From CAYRIF01 sp964424205 (lineage in GTDB: Bacteria; Bacteroidota; Bacteroidia; Cytophagales; Cyclobacteriaceae), in the NCBI GenBank assembly GCA_964424205.1, contig CAYRIF010000198.1, forward strand, positions 1-6,983: a stretch of DNA of 6,983 bases. Direction: 5' to 3'. The notes under the pieces were generated by a model. That model made no database searches. It saw nothing but the letters and a program-made list of their open reading frames with translations, and was not told the DNA's origin. This document shows, in pieces, positions 5,942-6,983 of this stretch. Both the position numbers and the translations under genes were made by a program. The first letter of the stretch is position 1. Each line of letters starts with the position of its first letter.

Positions 5942-6815
5942 TTTCCTTGGCTTTTTTTAATGCCAAAGTCATGGCTTCCGCCTCTTCGGGATTTGGATAA
6001 ACTACTGTGGGAAAGTTGCCATCAGGTGTTGCTTGCTTCTCTACAATATGCACATTTTCAAAACCGTACATTTCTAGTGCTTTTGGTACCATGGTGATGC
6101 CAGTGCCATGAATTGGAGAGTAGACAATTTTCAAATCTTTTTGACGAGCAATAACCTCTGGTGCAAGCGATAATTTTTTGATGGCTTGTAGATACAATGT
6201 ATCAATCTTCTCGCCAATTACTTCAATTTTGGAGGGGTCTTTATCAAATTTTACATCATCGATACTAGCGATGGCATTCACTTCGTCAATTACATTGGTG
6301 TCATGCGGAGCGATCAGTTGTGCGCCATCATCCCAGTAGGCTTTGTAGCCGTTGTATTCTTTTGGATTGTGTGAAGCAGTCAGTACAACACCGCTTTTGC
6401 ACCCTAAATTTCGGATGGCAAAAGAGAGTTCGGGTGTTGGGCGAAGGGCTTCGAAAAAGTAGACATAAATACCATTGGCAGAAAAAACAGCGGCGACAGT
6501 CTCTGCAAAGAAATAGGAATTGTTCCTGCTGTCATAGGCGATTGCCACTTTGATTTCTTCGTTCGGGTAGGTTTTTAAAAGGTAGTTTGCCAACCCCTGC
6601 GTTGCCATGCCAAGGGTGTATTTATTCATCCTGTTTGAGCCAATGCCCATGATTCCTCTGAGTCCACCCGTACCAAATTCTAGGTCTTTATAAAATGACT
6701 CCATCAGTTCTGCTTCATTGCCAGCAGACAATAATTTTTTTATTTCCTCTTTTGCTGATTGGTCTATATTGCTGTTTAGCCATTTGTTGGCTTTGTCTAT
6801 TATATTTTGTTCCAT
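5887..6815 (-). CDS. Phosphoglucomutase/phosphomannomutase, N-terminal part (right of the assembly gap)
   Basis: This is the 5' half of the same mutase, residues 1-309, starting at ATG 6813-6815. FGTGGLRGIMGIG (47-59) is the family's N-terminal glycine loop. TASHNP (146-151) holds S148, the serine that carries the catalytic phosphate. SPIHGTG (233-239) is the domain 2 loop, and MATDPDADRVGI (298-309) is the magnesium loop. The two halves joined give 576 residues, matching the long PgcA-like branch (about 580 in Bacillus), which favours glucose-phosphate over the shorter ManB/GlmM types. The product, glucose-1-phosphate, feeds nucleotide-sugar, glycogen and envelope glycan synthesis; glucose-6-phosphate could come from the nearby ROK kinase. 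All catalytic motifs are intact, so this is not a pseudogene despite the break. A good -7 box lies about 25 bp upstream of the start. Exact sugar specificity is inferred. Confidence 0.95.
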
Positions 6816-6839
6816 ATTAAATACTTTAATTTATTGACA

Positions 6840-6870
6840 CAAAAATAAATGTTTATGCGCTATTAAAAAA
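6840..6870 (-). promoter_or_regulatory. Promoter of the phosphohexomutase gene
   Basis: On the minus strand TATTTTTG (6840-6847) is an exact match to the Bacteroidota -7 box TAnnTTTG. A T6 run at 6865-6870, 17 nt further upstream, occupies the -33 position where TTTG is usual. Initiation about 7 nt downstream would give a leader of roughly 17-20 nt before the ATG at 6815, a sensible length. No ribosome-binding site is visible; the leader is A/T-rich, as is normal in this phylum. Confidence 0.5.
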
Positions 6871-6937
6871 GTTTAAAAAAATCAATGATTAATCTTATAA
6901 TGATAAACTACTTTTTACCGTTTTTATACAGCTTTCT

Positions 6938-6975
6938 AAGAAGGTTATACTTTCTAAAAGTATATTTTGCTTCTT
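6938..6975. repeat. Compound AT-rich inverted repeat near the right edge
   Basis: The inner arms TATACTTT (6946-6953) and AAAGTATA (6957-6964) are perfect over 8 bp with a CTA centre. Outer arms AAGAAG (6938-6943) and CTTCTT (6970-6975) are also complementary, making an interrupted 14-bp stem. A direct repeat CTTTCTAA (6932-6939 and 6950-6957) overlaps it. Four Ts follow the inner stem on the plus strand, so it might be a weak terminator for a rightward transcript or an operator for a gene beyond the window. No gene is visible in 6848-6983. Confidence 0.4.
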
Positions 6976-6983
6976 CGTAACAA

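Noticed and set aside
5704..6000. Plus-strand open frames running across the N gap
   Set aside because: They exist only because Ns are read as unknown residues; the minus strand codes for the mutase with all motifs.

Overview
The window looks like an ordinary stretch of chromosome from a low-GC member of the Bacteroidota, probably a Cytophagales-type lineage. The protein families and their style point there, as do the absence of strong Shine-Dalgarno sequences before the starts and a match to the Bacteroidota promoter -7 motif (TAnnTTTG) just upstream of the phosphohexomutase gene. I see no rRNA, tRNA, CRISPR array, transposase, phage gene or secretion cluster. The sequence is a draft assembly: a run of exactly 100 Ns lies inside one gene.

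Layout from left to right. Positions 1-282 (+) hold the 3' end of an OmpA-like peptidoglycan-binding protein whose start lies outside the window. It converges on, and overlaps by 8 bp, a small TerB-like protein at 275-688 (-). After an 88-bp divergent spacer comes an acyl-carrier-protein phosphodiesterase (acpH, 777-1373, +). It converges on a ROK-family sugar kinase at 1389-2342 (-). A 310-bp divergent intergenic region (2343-2652) follows, with candidate promoters and two palindromes that could be operators. To its right is a DUF1343/NamZ-like (GH171-type) protein at 2653-3843 (+), convergent with a nitrilase-superfamily amidohydrolase at 3857-4774 (-). A 155-bp spacer before it carries a perfect 8-bp-stem hairpin and a short 9-nt-period repeat. 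The last gene is a PgcA-type phosphoglucomutase/phosphomannomutase (6815 down to 4930, -), split in this assembly by the N gap. The window ends in 168 bp of AT-rich non-coding DNA with the mutase promoter and a compound inverted repeat.

Functional links are loose. The ROK kinase (sugar to sugar-6-phosphate) and the mutase (hexose-6-phosphate to hexose-1-phosphate) are successive steps of hexose use and nucleotide-sugar supply. The NamZ-like protein shares a divergent control region with the kinase, which fits cell-wall amino-sugar metabolism, but that is inference. The other genes are housekeeping or of unknown role. Most neighbours are convergent or divergent, so there is little operon structure; only mutase then nitrilase could be co-transcribed.

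The clearest observation is technical. The 100-N gap is flanked on both sides by the same 55-bp sequence. Removing one copy and the Ns restores one uninterrupted 576-residue mutase, so the break is almost certainly an assembly artefact. I found no convincing undescribed system here.
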